DNA of 64,000 nucleotides from Carnegiea gigantea (Eukaryota; Streptophyta; Magnoliopsida; Caryophyllales; Cactaceae). Both the position numbers and the translations under genes were made by a program. Below the pieces are notes generated by a model, which was not told the DNA's origin, ran no database searches, and worked only from the letters and a program-made list of their open reading frames with translations. The stretch covers positions 62,001 through 126,000 of the forward strand of contig JAKOGI010001969.1 of assembly GCA_029747015.1 (NCBI GenBank), read 5' to 3'. Positions 44,332 through 55,000 of this stretch are shown here, piece by piece; within the stretch, counting starts at the first letter, position 1; every line of letters begins with the position of its first letter.

Positions 44332-44534
44332 ATGTCTTCAATCATGAAGGTAGACATTCAGAAGTTCGACGGGGAGATTAGCTTTAATCTCTAGAAGGTG
44401 CAGATGAGAGCGGTTCTCATCCAGCACGGGTTGTGGAAGATCCTGAAGGGACCTCATGTCAAACCTGAAAAGACAACAGATGAGCAATGGGCTGAAGAAC
44501 AGAAGAAGCGGCGTGGGTCGCTGACGGAGGACGA
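44332..44534 (+). pseudogene. copia1 gag N-terminus, with stop and frameshift
   Basis: The frame from ATG 44332 reads MSSIMKVDIQKFDGEISFNL, then a TAG at 44392-44394 where copia gag normally has Trp, and on through AVLIQHGLWKILKGPHVK and EQWAEEQ. Near 44530 the reading frame shifts by one relative to the long downstream frame. This is the conserved start of a UBN2-type copia gag. The stop is a one-base G-to-A change from TGG. These two lesions separate the true gag start from the long frame that begins at an internal ATG (44535). Confidence 0.8.
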
Positions 44535-46922
44535 ATGGAGGAATTGGAGTTGAAGGCGGTTTCAGCCATACAACTGTGCCTGGCACCTCACGTTCTGCGA
44601 GAGGTACTTGATAAGGTAACTGCTGTTGACCTTTGGACTCGCCTAGAAGAGTTGTATATGACGAAAAGTCTAGCTAATAAGATCAGGCTGAAAGAAAGGT
44701 TGTATACCTATCGTATGGCTGAAGGTACGCCCGTCCAAAAACATCTGAATGAGTTTAATTCAATTCTAGTGGATCTAGAAAGCTTGGACGTTAAAATTGA
44801 TGATGAGGATAAAGCTATTCTACTTGTTGTCTCACTACCCCCTTCATACAAACACTTTAAAGAAATTATGCTATATAGTAATTCAGATACTATATCATTT
44901 GAGGATGTCAAGGCCAACCTACTGTCTAAAGAAAAGTTTGACCATGACATTCATGCTGATCCGGGTGAGGGACTGGCTGTCAGGGGTAGGACAACAGAGA
45001 AAAAGGGGAATGGTAACAAGAAAAAGGGTCGTTCTAAATCACGGAATCCTCATGCAAATAAAACCTGCCACTTCTGCAACAAATTAGGTCACATCAAAGC
45101 TGATTGCTGGAAATTAAAGAAAAAGAATGAGGAAAAGGAGAAAACTGCTACAGCTGATTGTGTAGTAGAGTCTGAGTCTGATGGGGATGTACTGCTTGCT
45201 ACTTCGTTAGCTACCACTTCTGGGAGAGGAGTGGATGTTAATTGGGTTTTAGATTCTGGTTGCACGTTCCACATGTGTCCTCGTAGGGATTGGTTTGTAA
45301 CTTATGAACCTGTGGATTCTGGGGTGGTACTTATGGGCAACGATGCTGAATGCAAGGTTGCAGGGATAGGTACAGTTCAGATTAAAACCCATGATGGCAC
45401 TATTAGAACTTTGTCTAAAGTGCGACATATTCCTGATATGACTCGTTGTTTGATCTCTTTGGGTACTCTTGAGACTAATGGTTGCAGGATTGTTATGGAG
45501 AATGGTGTCCTAAAGGTAACTAAGGGAGCCATGCTGATGATGAAGGGACTGAAACAGGGAAGTCTCTACATTCTGCAAGGAGCTACAGTTACAAGCGTAG
45601 CTGCAGTGGGTACGACAGATGACATGAGGTTATGGCACATGAGATTGGGCCATATGAGTGAGAAAGGGATGACCATTCTGGGTAAGAAAGGTTGTCTTGG
45701 TAACGCTAGTACGGGTAAGTTGGATTTTTGTGATCACTGCGTATTTGGGAAACAGAAAAGGGTAAGTTTCTCAAAGGCTAGTCACCGTACTCAGGGGGTC
45801 CTGGACTACATCCATTCTGATTTGTGGGGTCCCTCTAAGGTACCTTCGATGGGAGGTAAGCGTTACATGTTAACATTTGTTGATGATTTCTCACGAAAGG
45901 TTTGGGTGTATTTCTTGAGACAGAAAAACGAGACATTCTCAATGTTCAAGAAATTCAAGGCTCTGGTTGAGAACCAGACTGGCAAAAGGATCAAGAAACT
46001 CAGGACTGATAATGGCCTGGAGTTTGTTGAATCTGAGTTTGAAGAGTTCTGCACAGCAAACGGCATAGCCAGGCATAAAACCTTGGTCGGGAAACCACAA
46101 CAGAATGGGGTCGCAGAACGAATTAACAGGACGTTGTTAGAGAAAGCACGGTGTTTGCTTTCAACTGCTGGGCTTTGGGATCGCAAAGCGTTTTGGGCTG
46201 AGGCCATTTCTACGGCCTGCTACCTGGTGAATCGATCACCACACTCCTCCATCGAGTTTCAGATTCCAGAAGAAGTATGGTCAGGTAATCCTGTTGACTA
46301 CTCTAATCTCAGGGTATTTGGGTGTCCTGTGTATGCTCATGTAAATGAGGGAAAACTAGCACCTAGAGCAGTTAAATGTATGTTTTTGGGGTATGCTAGT
46401 GAATCTAAGGGATATCGTATGTGGTGTCCTGATTCTAAGAAAGTAATACAAAGTAGGGATGTTACTTTCAATGAGTCTGATATATTATCTTCTGGAAAGA
46501 ATGCTGCTGTTCCTTCTACTGGTGCAGGAACTCAGCAAGACACCAACATGGAGGTGGAGCTGGAGACTGCTACAGCTCAAGGTGGAGCTATGAGGGAAGT
46601 CCAGGTCACTGAGCCTGGGGCTATCAGCACTAATCAACCTCAGGAGGAGGCTGAGCACTCTATAGCACGTGATCGTCCTCGCAGGGAGATCAGGAGACCG
46701 GCCCGGTATAACGATGATGAAGAGCTGATAGCATATGCACTTTCCGTTGCAGAGGAAGTGTCTGAAGGAACTGAGCCTTCAAATTATACTGAAGCCATCA
46801 CCTGCCCAAGTTCACCCAACTGGATTCAGGCTATGCAAGAAGAAATGGAAAGTCTGCAGAAAAACGGGACTTGGGAGTTATGTAACCTGCCTAAAGGCCG
46901 ACGGGCCTTAACTGCCAAATGA
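44535..46922 (+). pseudogene. copia1 gag-protease-integrase-RT start (795 codons open)
   Basis: One uninterrupted frame. Gag UBN2 domain: residues 1-140. CCHC zinc knuckle: C178, C181, H186, C191 (nt 45066-45107), preceded by a basic Lys/Arg tract. Protease active site: DSG at residues 240-242 in VLDSGCTFHMC. GAG-pre-integrase HHCC segment: about residues 365-415 (LWHMRLGHM, CDHCVFGKQ). Integrase catalytic triad: D429 (HSDLWGP), D492 (RTDNG), E528 (GVAERINRT), exactly 35 residues between the last two. The start of the reverse transcriptase (SPNWIQAMQEEMESLQKNGT) follows. The frame ends at TGA 46920-46922 in place of a conserved Trp (AK-W-IYKKK). All visible catalytic residues of protease and integrase are intact. 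Confidence 0.9.
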
Positions 46923-47201
46923 ATATACAAGAAGAAGGAGGGCATCCCTGGGGTAGAGGATGCAAGGTGGAAAGCAAGGTTGGTTGTTCGTGGTTACAAC
47001 CAACGGGAAGGTATAGACTACAATGAGGTTTTCTCTCCTGTAGTCAGACACACCTCTATTCGATTATTGTTATCTATTGTGACATTGTTTAACTTGGAGT
47101 TGGAGCAGCTTGATGTAAAAATAGCCTTCCTGCATGGTGAGCTGGAAGAGGAGATATATATGAAGTAACCTGAAGGGTTTGTTGTTCCTGATAAGGAACA
47201 C
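46923..47201 (+). pseudogene. copia1 reverse transcriptase, middle part
   Basis: The same frame continues after the [58 protein letters not shown]. The usual QLDVKTAFLHG carries the first catalytic Asp; Thr is Ile here. A TAA at 47166-47168 replaces the conserved Gln of YM(K)QPEGF. Both stops are one transition away from the expected codon and leave the frame otherwise unchanged. Confidence 0.85.
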
Positions 47202-48335
47202 ATGGTATGTAAGTTGGAAAAGTCCTTGTATGGACTCAAGCAGGCTCCTAGGCAGTGGTATAAACGTTTTGACACGTTTATGATTGATAATGGTTACATA
47301 CGTAGTAGATATGATAATTGTGTATACTTTAGACAATATGGTGATGGGTCCTTTATATATCTACTACTGTATGTTGATGACATGCTAATTGCATCTAAAG
47401 ATAAAACCCTGATTAGCATGCTAAAATCTCAGCTCAGTAAGGAATTCAAAATGAAAGACTTAGGTGCAGCTAAAAAGATACTGGGCATGGAGATTCACAG
47501 GGATCGAAAGGAGGGAAAATTATACTTGTCTCAAGAAAAATATCTTGAGAAGGTATTAAGCAAGTTCAAAATGAGGGACTGCAAGGCAGTGTCTACCCCT
47601 CTTGCTGCACATTTTAAACTGTCTGCGGAATGCTGTCCGCAAACAGAAGAGGACATCGGTAGAATGTCCAATGTACCATACTCTAGTGCTGTAGGGAGTT
47701 TGATGTATGCCATGGTCTGTACCAGACCAGACTTATCACATGCTGTGAGTGTGGTAAGTAGATATATGCATAATCCTGGAAAGGACCACTGGGAGGGTGT
47801 AAAATGGATCCTACGGTATGTAAAGGGAACTGTGGGGAAAGGGCTGGTATTTGATAGAAACAAGGCTGCTACATCTGATGTAGTAGGGTATGTTGATTCT
47901 GATTATGCTGGTGATTTGGATAGGAGGAGGTCCATATCTGGGTACATCTTTACCATGTGTGGGGGCGCTATCTCTTGGAAAGCGTCTTTACAATCTATTG
48001 CAACCCTGTCTACAACAGAAGCTGAGTATATTGCTGCCACTGAAGGGGTGAAGGAAGCTACCTGGCTAAGGGGACTGGTAATAGAGCTTGGAATACCACA
48101 ATCTGCTACTGTGGTACATTCTGACAGTCAGAGTGCCATACATCTGACAAAGAATGATGCCTATCACTCGAAGACCAAGCATATCAGCGTCAAATATCAT
48201 TATGTACGGGACATAATTGCTGCAGGAGAAATAATGATGAAGAAAGTTCACACCTCAGAGAATCCTACTGACATGCTTACAAAGCCACTACCTACAGCTA
48301 AGTTCGAGGTTTTAGTGGGAGTTCACAGTCATTGA
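47202..48335 (+). pseudogene. copia1 reverse transcriptase C-terminal part and RNase H
   Basis: 377 open codons in the same frame, counted from the start of the run (MVCKLEKSLYGLKQAPRQW). The catalytic YVDDM is at residues 57-61. FKMKDLGAAKKILGMEIHRD and VGSLMYAMVCTRPDL are the usual copia RT thumb blocks. RNase H: about residues 225-365, with GYVDSDYAGDLDRRRSISGY, STTEAEYIAATEGVKEATWL, VHSDSQSAIHLTKN and TKHISVKYHYVRD; all acidic active-site positions that I can place are kept. It ends at TGA 48333-48335. The start codon is not a real initiation site; it follows the TAA lesion. Confidence 0.9.
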
Positions 48336-48435
48336 GAAGCCCTGCGGGGCATAGCCCCTTAGGGGGCATCACCCCTTGGGGTGTGACGACGGCGACGGTA
48401 ATTGAAGACTGGAGATTTTGGTCCAAGGTGGAGAT
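48336..48435 (+). other. copia1 3' untranslated region and polypurine tract
   Basis: A GC-rich spacer ends in AAGGTGGAGA (48425-48434), the polypurine tract that primes plus-strand synthesis, next to the 3' LTR. Confidence 0.75.
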
Positions 48436-49073
48436 TGTTGGGTTTTATGGCCCAAAATCTCGAGTATCGGCACGGGGAGCCCATGCTGCACAGACACGGG
48501 CGTGCCAAGACGAAGAGCCGAAGACGAGAGGGACAGAAAATTGGCACGGGGGCACCGTGCCATATGGCACGGTCGTGCCATGTGGCACTGGGTGACCGTG
48601 CCACGTGGCACGGTCGTGCCTCGGGTCTTCTCGCCGCCGCTTTCGGATGGCGGCTAGGGTTGCGCTTTGGTGACGGTTTTTGGAAGGTGGTAGCTAGGGT
48701 TTTCAGGGGGAAACCCTACCTCACAGACCCTATATAAAGGGGGTCTAGGGCCTTGTTTCAAAAACACTTCAGTACTCATAAACACATTGAGAGGTAAAAG
48801 TCGTTTGTGAGAGATTACAATAGAGAGATTGTAATTCTGCTCTTTGATCGAATCACTGAGGTGATTGTGATCGTGGTGTACTTTCCTGCTCATAGTGAAT
48901 TGTTCTGGTGCTGTCGCCGTCCGTGGTTTTTTCCCACATTGGGTTTTCCACGTTAAATTCCTGTGTTCTTGTTCTCTTCCTATTGTTCTGTTGTTTGTGA
49001 TTGGTTGAATTTCTGATTTTCTATTGCATCCTATCGCTTCCGCTATACTGTTATTCTGATATTAATCCTAACA
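48436..49073 (+). repeat. 3' LTR of copia1
   Basis: 638 bp, identical to the 5' LTR apart from one substitution and three single-base length differences in homopolymers. It ends CCTAACA and is followed by CGAAC. Confidence 0.95.
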
Positions 49074-49078
49074 CGAAC
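49074..49078. repeat. target site duplication of young copia, right copy (CGAAC)
   Basis: An exact match to 43667-43671. Confidence 0.9.
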
Positions 49079-49860
49079 TACTTAATCTAGCAATATTATA
49101 CCAAAGCAGATTCCCACCTAAAAACCAACTAACCAAGTAATGCAGCTAAAAACACTTTTCTGTCCTAATAAAGCAAACTATTCTACAGATCTTATATAGA
49201 GACATACCAAAATAGACTTGAGTTTCTCTACAAGCTTATAATCAATTCCACCAACCAAAAATCTCCTATGGTGACTTCAAACAGCAAGGAAAAGGGGAAG
49301 CAAGATTAAGATTAGCCTAGCCTGGAATGGAAGAGAATTGTAATTAGCCCACATTCAAGTGGAACATAACTGCAATTAGCAGACTGAGTTCGATAGGCTG
49401 ATAGACACTGAAAGAGACACAAATAGGGAGCGAGAGAAAGAGAGGGAGACTTGACCTACATAGCATATGCAGGGAGTAATTTTAGCGTCGCACTCGACCT
49501 CTTTGCCGGAGAATTACCAAGAGCTAGCAATTGTGTGGGAGAATCCTCAAACCGTAGATTACGCGAGGTAGTCTCCGAAGGAGATAGGGTTGTGCCTGAC
49601 CCAGATAGCACATGCACTGAGCAATTCGGGACTGAGATTGGAGCTCTTCACCTGAGAACTAGCCGGAGTAAATGGTGTGAAGGAGAGTCGAAGACTAGCC
49701 GGAGTCTACGAAGGAGAGGGGTTGGGCGAGAGTGGAGAGGGACTGAGAAGAAGCTGAAGACAGAACTGAAGGCGCGACTCTTGAGTTCTATTTTCCAAGT
49801 CCCCTTTTTTTTTTCAGCGGGCAAATGGAGTGGGCTAGGCGCGCATAATGCATTAGGCTA
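49079..49860. other. CACTA right-hand region (transposase leader side)
   Basis: The continuation of the CACTA element after the copia insertion. The open plus-strand stretch 49451-49903 has no recognisable domain and lies antisense to the element, so I do not call it a gene. By orientation this is promoter and 5' leader of the CACTA transposase. Confidence 0.5.
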
Positions 49861-49980
49861 TAGCGGCATTTCTGTAAATCCCACCAAAGCCCACAAGTTC
49901 TAAACTTGATATTAATTTGGGCCGCATTTATGTTAATTGCCGCGATATAAATGCCACTAAAACCATAATCTGTTGTAGTG
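49861..49980. repeat. CACTA right terminal inverted repeat and subterminal repeats
   Basis: The end is TTGTAGTG. Read inward on the minus strand it is CACTACAACAGATTATGG, then TTTTAGTGGCATTTATA and GCATAAAT-type words that match the left-end repeats (TAGTGGCATTT is shared exactly). GCGGCATTT recurs near 49862. Confidence 0.75.
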
Positions 49981-50472
49981 TAAAAGCAGTTGGCAGTCGA
50001 AAAAGTTGCTACAGAATATGAATTAGGGACATTATGCTACAATGTTTTGATATTTGCACTCATAGCTAGTTGTGGGATCATCAGGGTGGTTAAAGCACAA
50101 GGCCTGGGTATGAACTAGTGAGAACTAAAGCACAACAACCTCGTTGGTATTATCAAACTAAAGATACCAAAGTCTTCATTCATTTACGACTATTATTGCA
50201 TAAGAAGCTCTTAATCATAGATAGATTGATTGCTATAGGAGTTGAGTGTAAGCTAGAGTGTATGTTTTGTTACGTGGAATATGAGGCTAAAAACAATTTG
50301 CTCTTCTCATGCTCAATTACAAGTGCCATTTGCAGTAATATTTTTAGAGGACATCTTCCATTTACAGTTAATGTAGTAGCACGACCAAGATTGGCTGTCT
50401 TAATTGCTTTAGATTTCAAGTAGTCAGTAGGAAAACAAAAATTTCTCTGACTATATCCATTATCGTTTATAC
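49981..50472 (+). pseudogene. LINE1 C-terminal zinc-binding region (fragment 5)
   Basis: The plus strand 50168-50420 reads KVFIHLRLLLHKKLL and DRLIAIGVECKLECMFCYVE, then NNLLFSCSITSAICSNIF. This has the shape of the zf-RVT domain at the end of plant LINE ORF2 ('W..L...L.T.DRL...G....C..C....E...HLFF.C'). It continues fragment 4 across the CACTA insertion. It is open for about 100 codons but has no intact start. Confidence 0.65.
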
Positions 50473-50620
50473 TGTGAATAATTGGAACAGCTCACCTCAA
50501 CCTAGGAGCTTGGACTTGTATATATACCAATGTATAGCATGCAAAAGTACAATAATATTCATACACTCTATTACACCCCCAAATCTGATCGGAGGGACGT
50601 ACGGTCAGATTGGACTATCA
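50473..50620 (-). repeat. copia3 LTR with a stub of internal sequence (unit 1 copy)
   Basis: The LTR is 50473-50575: element-sense start TGTAATAGAGTG, TATA-like TATATATACAAG, end TTATTCACA; 103 bp. It is preceded in element sense by a purine tract (about 50590-50576, TTTGGGGG). The 5-mer TATAC lies outside the LTR (50468-50472). Only about 45 bases of internal sequence remain before the match to 57217-57245 ends. Confidence 0.65.
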
Positions 50621-51291
50621 AAATAGATACTGAATTTTTGCTAACATGATATGACATAATTTGATGAAAAATATTACCATAAAAATAGAATATTTTAAAA
50701 ATTAAAATGAACCATGATTATAGGCTGGTATACTTTTAGACTTTTAGTGTACTTTTTGATAGAAAAATAGAATTTTTGGATTGCTAAATATTTTGATGAT
50801 CTATTCTTGAAATTTGATAGGGTCCCCTTGAGAGGGATTTAAGGAGGAGGGGTGACTACTATTAAAAGATCCATTTGGTGCTCAGAAAACTATATGGAAA
50901 GAAAAGGAAAACAAAACATTGTACATGCACGTTCATATTTAAGAAAATGAAGAAAAAGGAAATTTGGTGGCCCCCCCAACAAAAAAAGGAAACGCTCAAA
51001 TACAGGGTGTCCTGTTATTGCTCGAGTCAAGCTTTATTTATTTTTCTTTTTTTCATCTTGTTTATAATGTGGCATGCAGATTGAGCAGAGAATTTAAATT
51101 AGGATTTTGATTTTTTTTAATGGAAAGTAAACATTCAATCACTGTGCGCTCCTATCGATGAAGTCCATCGGACCAATAATGGATAAGTCAAGTATATGCA
51201 ATGAATACATGTTCAGGCATACAATCACTTCTAACAATGATGACAAAGCATTGACAAATAACTGCATCAGAAGAGAGAAAAATTTATGCAT
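50621..51291. other. AT-rich spacer between duplication units, nothing recognised
   Basis: No coding, RNA or repeat terminus is apparent. A poly-C/poly-A patch occurs at 50972-50990. This spacer is absent from the second duplicated unit. Confidence 0.5.
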
Positions 51292-51540
51292 TTTAATCCT
51301 CCATGGATGGATTATTGAGTAGCTTGTTGTAGGAGGTGGGATTCAACAAGTTCAGCAATATCTTGCAAAGGCTAAATAGAGACCAAATGAGAACCATGGG
51401 GATCAACGTCTTCTTTGAGAGCATACTCAATGGTGGACTGGAGGATGCAATTACCCCCCAATCCCTTGTCAATGACTTGGAATCGAACTCGAATTGATCC
51501 ATTAACAATGAGAGTTAAGTCACCAATCTCCATGAAAGTA
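51292..51540 (-). pseudogene. Bet v 1-like (PR-10 / norcoclaurine synthase-like) gene fragment
   Basis: On the minus strand one frame reads RVRFQVIDKGLGGNCILQST, IEYALKEDVDP, then HLVSI, a stop, and PLQDIAELVESHLLQQ. This fits the C-terminal half of Bet v 1 superfamily proteins of the norcoclaurine-synthase-like type (STIEYEL.., LVSIEPL..IAE, C-terminal helix). The TAG lies where Glu is usual (one base change). No N-terminal half was found to the right, so it looks like a captured or orphaned exon. The family call is by eye and moderately confident; the exact function cannot be stated. Confidence 0.5.
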
Positions 51541-52004
51541 AGTCATACACAAAAATTACTGTAAGATAATATTACTATAAGTAAAGCACAATCTGATGAT
51601 TGACTTTTTTTCCTTGATAAAACAAATTTTCTTATCAGCATGATTTCATCACAAATATGCTTAGAATAAATTTTTTGTTTCTAAAAACATAGGTAACAAG
51701 AAAATATAAAACCAAAAAATATAAAAATCTTGTCAATCATAAGATGATAAGAAGGAAAATATTAAAAATAAAACCTTCAAATAGAAAGCTGGAGAATGTA
51801 AAAATCCTCATAAATTTTTGCATGATGGACACGAGTTGCTGTCTCTTGTCGTCAATCCCTTCAACTGAATTCTCCCCCTTTTTTGTCCAAATCGATGACA
51901 CCCCCTGCCCTAACCATCACTAATTGCACAATAATAAATAAAGATATAATAAAATTATCATTTGAAGCATGCCCTGATTATAATCCCAAACCACCACTAC
52001 TTTG
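51541..52004. other. AT-rich spacer, nothing recognised
   Basis: No domain or repeat end seen. It runs up to the break where the second copia2 copy begins. Confidence 0.5.
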
Positions 52005-55000
52005 TTGGTTGGCACAAGAATAGCCCTTTGGGTGAACGAGCAACTTCAATCCCAAGGAAATATTTCAAAAAGTTGAGATCTTTTAACTTGAATTGATCAT
52101 TCAAGTACACTTTAGAGGTTGCGCAGTAAGAGGAACTATTACCAATTAACACTAAATCATCCACATAAACAAGAAAAGCAAGAAAAACTCCTCCTCGATT
52201 ATAAGTGAAGAGGGAGTGATCCAACGGTGATTGTTGGAAGCCATAATTTTGAAAGCCGTCACACGTTTAATATAACACTGCCGAGGAGCTTGGCGAAGAC
52301 CGTAAAGAGACTTCTTAAGCTTGCAGACTAGATGAGGAGATGGTGGAGCAAAACCAGGTGGAGGCTGCATATAAATATCCTTGTCGAGATCGCCATGAAG
52401 AAAGGCATTGTGCACGTCTATTTGATGCAATCTCTAACCTTTAGAGACAGTTATGGTAAGAACACAATGCACGCTGACCATGCGAGCCACAGCTGTGAAA
52501 GTTTCATTATAACCACGCATTTTACCTAATGATTCCCCAAGACCACGAGCCTAGCTTTGCATCATTTAATAGTGCCATCCGCATTATACTTGATCTTGTA
52601 CACCCATTTGCATCCAAGCGCTGTTTTACCGGGGGGAAAAGTAGAAAATTCCTAAATCTGGTTCTCTTCCAACGTATGGATCTCTTTAGTCATTGCATCA
52701 CGCTACTGGGGTTGAGTTGCCGCTCAACTAAAACTTTTAGGCTCATCATCGGAGGTGATAGCCTTTAAAAAGGCAGGATGAGAAGCAGATAATTTATCAT
52801 AGGAAACAAAATGAGAAATAAGATAGGGTGTACCTGAAGAGGACCCTTGCAGAAGTGTCGAGATAGGGTCTTGAGAAGAAACGGTATGGCAAATGAAATC
52901 CTTGAGATAATGCGGGGGGACGCCTTGGGTTCTGAGGTAGGGAAGCGAGTTGATTAGTAGGAAGCTCCCCCTATCTAGGTGCTATGGGTCAAGAACAATC
53001 ATCTGGGTTAGGCTTGGTTTCATCAATGTGGGCCTGCTAAGAAAGAAGGAGATAGACACGCATAACTTCAAGTACAGGTGGCTCACTTGCTGGGCTGGGC
53101 CCACTTGTTGAGGATCCATCGTGAACACAATCATAGAGGGGCAAACTGGCGGACTCAGCAGGGTTAGGCACTCGTGGAACTAACAAAGCAAGCACAGGCG
53201 AGGATATCAACTCAACAGGCCTGGGCGCATGTTCGGGCCATGTTCATGGGCTAGTTGTGCAATACCAAGTGATGTGGTATAATCTTGGGCAAGGGTTGAT
53301 GGTAAAATTGAGTTTTATCAGTTGCATCATGTCCTTGAGCCTATGGAAAGAAATGCTCATAAAATACCACATCACGAGACACATATATTCGCTTGGTCTC
53401 AAGATCATAGACTTTTTCACCCCTTCTGACCATGGGGATGGCCCAAGAAAATACACTTATGCGCCTGTTCATCAAACTTATCATGTGCCTAGGAATGATT
53501 GTGAGCATAACACAATGATCCAAAAACTCGTACATGTTCATACGTTCGTTTAGCCCAAAATAATATTTCCAATGGAGTTTTAGACCTAAGAAGCTTGCTA
53601 GGCGTTCAGTTGATGAGATAAGTTGTAGTAAGGACACACTCACCCTAAAATTTAAATTGGAAGGAAAGCTTGGAATCTGAGTTCCCTAACCACATTGAGT
53701 ATATACCTATTTTTATGCTCTGTCCAACCATTTTATTGTGGAGTATCCACGCAAGATTTATCATGTATGATTCCGTTTTCAGCAAAGAAGTTTTGCAATG
53801 GCCCATTAGTAAACTCACTATCATTGTCATTTCGTACTCTCTGAATTAGCACTCCAAACTGAGTATTGACTAAGGACCAAAAGTTGATTAGGCATTTGAA
53901 TGTCATGCTTTAATCTTTCAACAGAAAAACCCATAAAGCTCTACTGTAACCAACCACATTGTATAAAAAATAATGGCATCCAAAATAAGAAGGGGTATGG
54001 TAACCCCCCCACAAATCACAATATATAAGCCCAAAACTTCTAACAGCTTCAGAATTACTAATGGAAAAACTGTTTCTAATTTGCTTAGCTCGATGACATT
54101 CATCACAACAATCATAGAGCTCATTATTTATCTCAAATCTATATAAACTAGATAAAGTGGATAGGCTAGCATAATATGGGTGCCCAAGCAGTTGATGCCA
54201 AAGAACTGCTTCCTTCTATTAAACTACCACAAAACTAGTTGCTTTCATGCCTTTCTTCAGACAATAAACCCCATTTCTTAACTCACCTACTCGAATCAGC
54301 CTCTTCAAGGTACGGCCCTGTATGATACAAGAATGTTCTCCATAAGTAACAAGACATTTGATATCTCTTCTCAGTTGTCGAATAGATATAAGATTGCAAG
54401 AAATTTGGGAGAAAAAAAATAATTTTGAAAGTTATATCAGGAAAGACAACTACTGTTTTGGCCTTTTCAACCATGATTGTGACATCGTTTGCAGTGGTAA
54501 CAAAAATTGGCTGGGATAGTGCAATGAGATTTTGAATTTGTGGACATTATTGGTCATGTGATGTGAAGCTCTACTGTCGAGGACCCACTGAATTGATGCA
54601 ACAGAGTAGCTCTTACCAGACATGCTTTCCTGGTTTTCTTTTTCTTTAAAGAAAGCGTATACTTCTTCCAATGTGCTGTGGAAAGCCCACCAAACCTACC
54701 TTTCTCGTTTCCTGATCCAAGAGTTTGCTCTGGCCTCTCTTTTCCTTTTACTAGAAATGCTTCACCTCCCCTTGGTTTGTGAACACCATGGCTCTGCCCA
54801 GCTTCATACCCATCACGTCCGCCCCCTTTGCTATTCCAAAGCTTGATATTTCCTCTTCCTCTTTCTTGGTTTGGCCGAGCAGCTCTTTGATTTCCCTAAT
54901 TCAGTGGTAACTTACCAATTTAAAGCACTGCTCTTCTCATGCCCAAGCTTCTGATGGCTATACCATGGTTGACTTTAGTTTCTGGGCTGGTTGTTGTTCC

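Larger units (their letters stand above)
43672..49073 (+). mobile_element. young Ty1/copia element (copia1)
   Basis: A complete 5.4-kb insertion: 635-bp 5' LTR, tRNA-iMet primer site, gag-protease-integrase-RT-RNase H in copia order, polypurine tract, 638-bp 3' LTR, exact CGAAC duplication. The LTRs differ by one substitution (G in the 5', A in the 3', at the CTACCTCRCAGACC site) and three single-base homopolymer length changes, so insertion was recent. Yet the coding region has three in-frame stops and a frameshift. It is inserted in the CACTA element, opposite to the CACTA transposase. GC content is clearly above that of the surrounding sequence. Confidence 0.95.
37885..49980 (-). mobile_element. 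CACTA (En/Spm-type) DNA transposon with nested copia
   Basis: It begins CACTACAA at 37885 and ends TTGTAGTG at 49980, the inverted ends of CACTA elements, with subterminal repeats of the GGCATTTA/CAGCATTTA kind at both ends. It holds two CACTA transposase remnants on the minus strand. The paralogous block near 56.6 kb lacks it and reads straight through (CTGCTAAAAGC), which defines the empty site. The bases next to the ends are ATT on the left and TAA on the right, so the 3-bp duplication is imperfect or has mutated. Without the nested copia element it is about 6.7 kb. Confidence 0.85.

Noticed and set aside
49451..49903. 150-codon open frame with charged composition
   Set aside because: It lies in the CACTA leader, antisense to the transposase, with no domain and simple GAG/AGA-rich composition.
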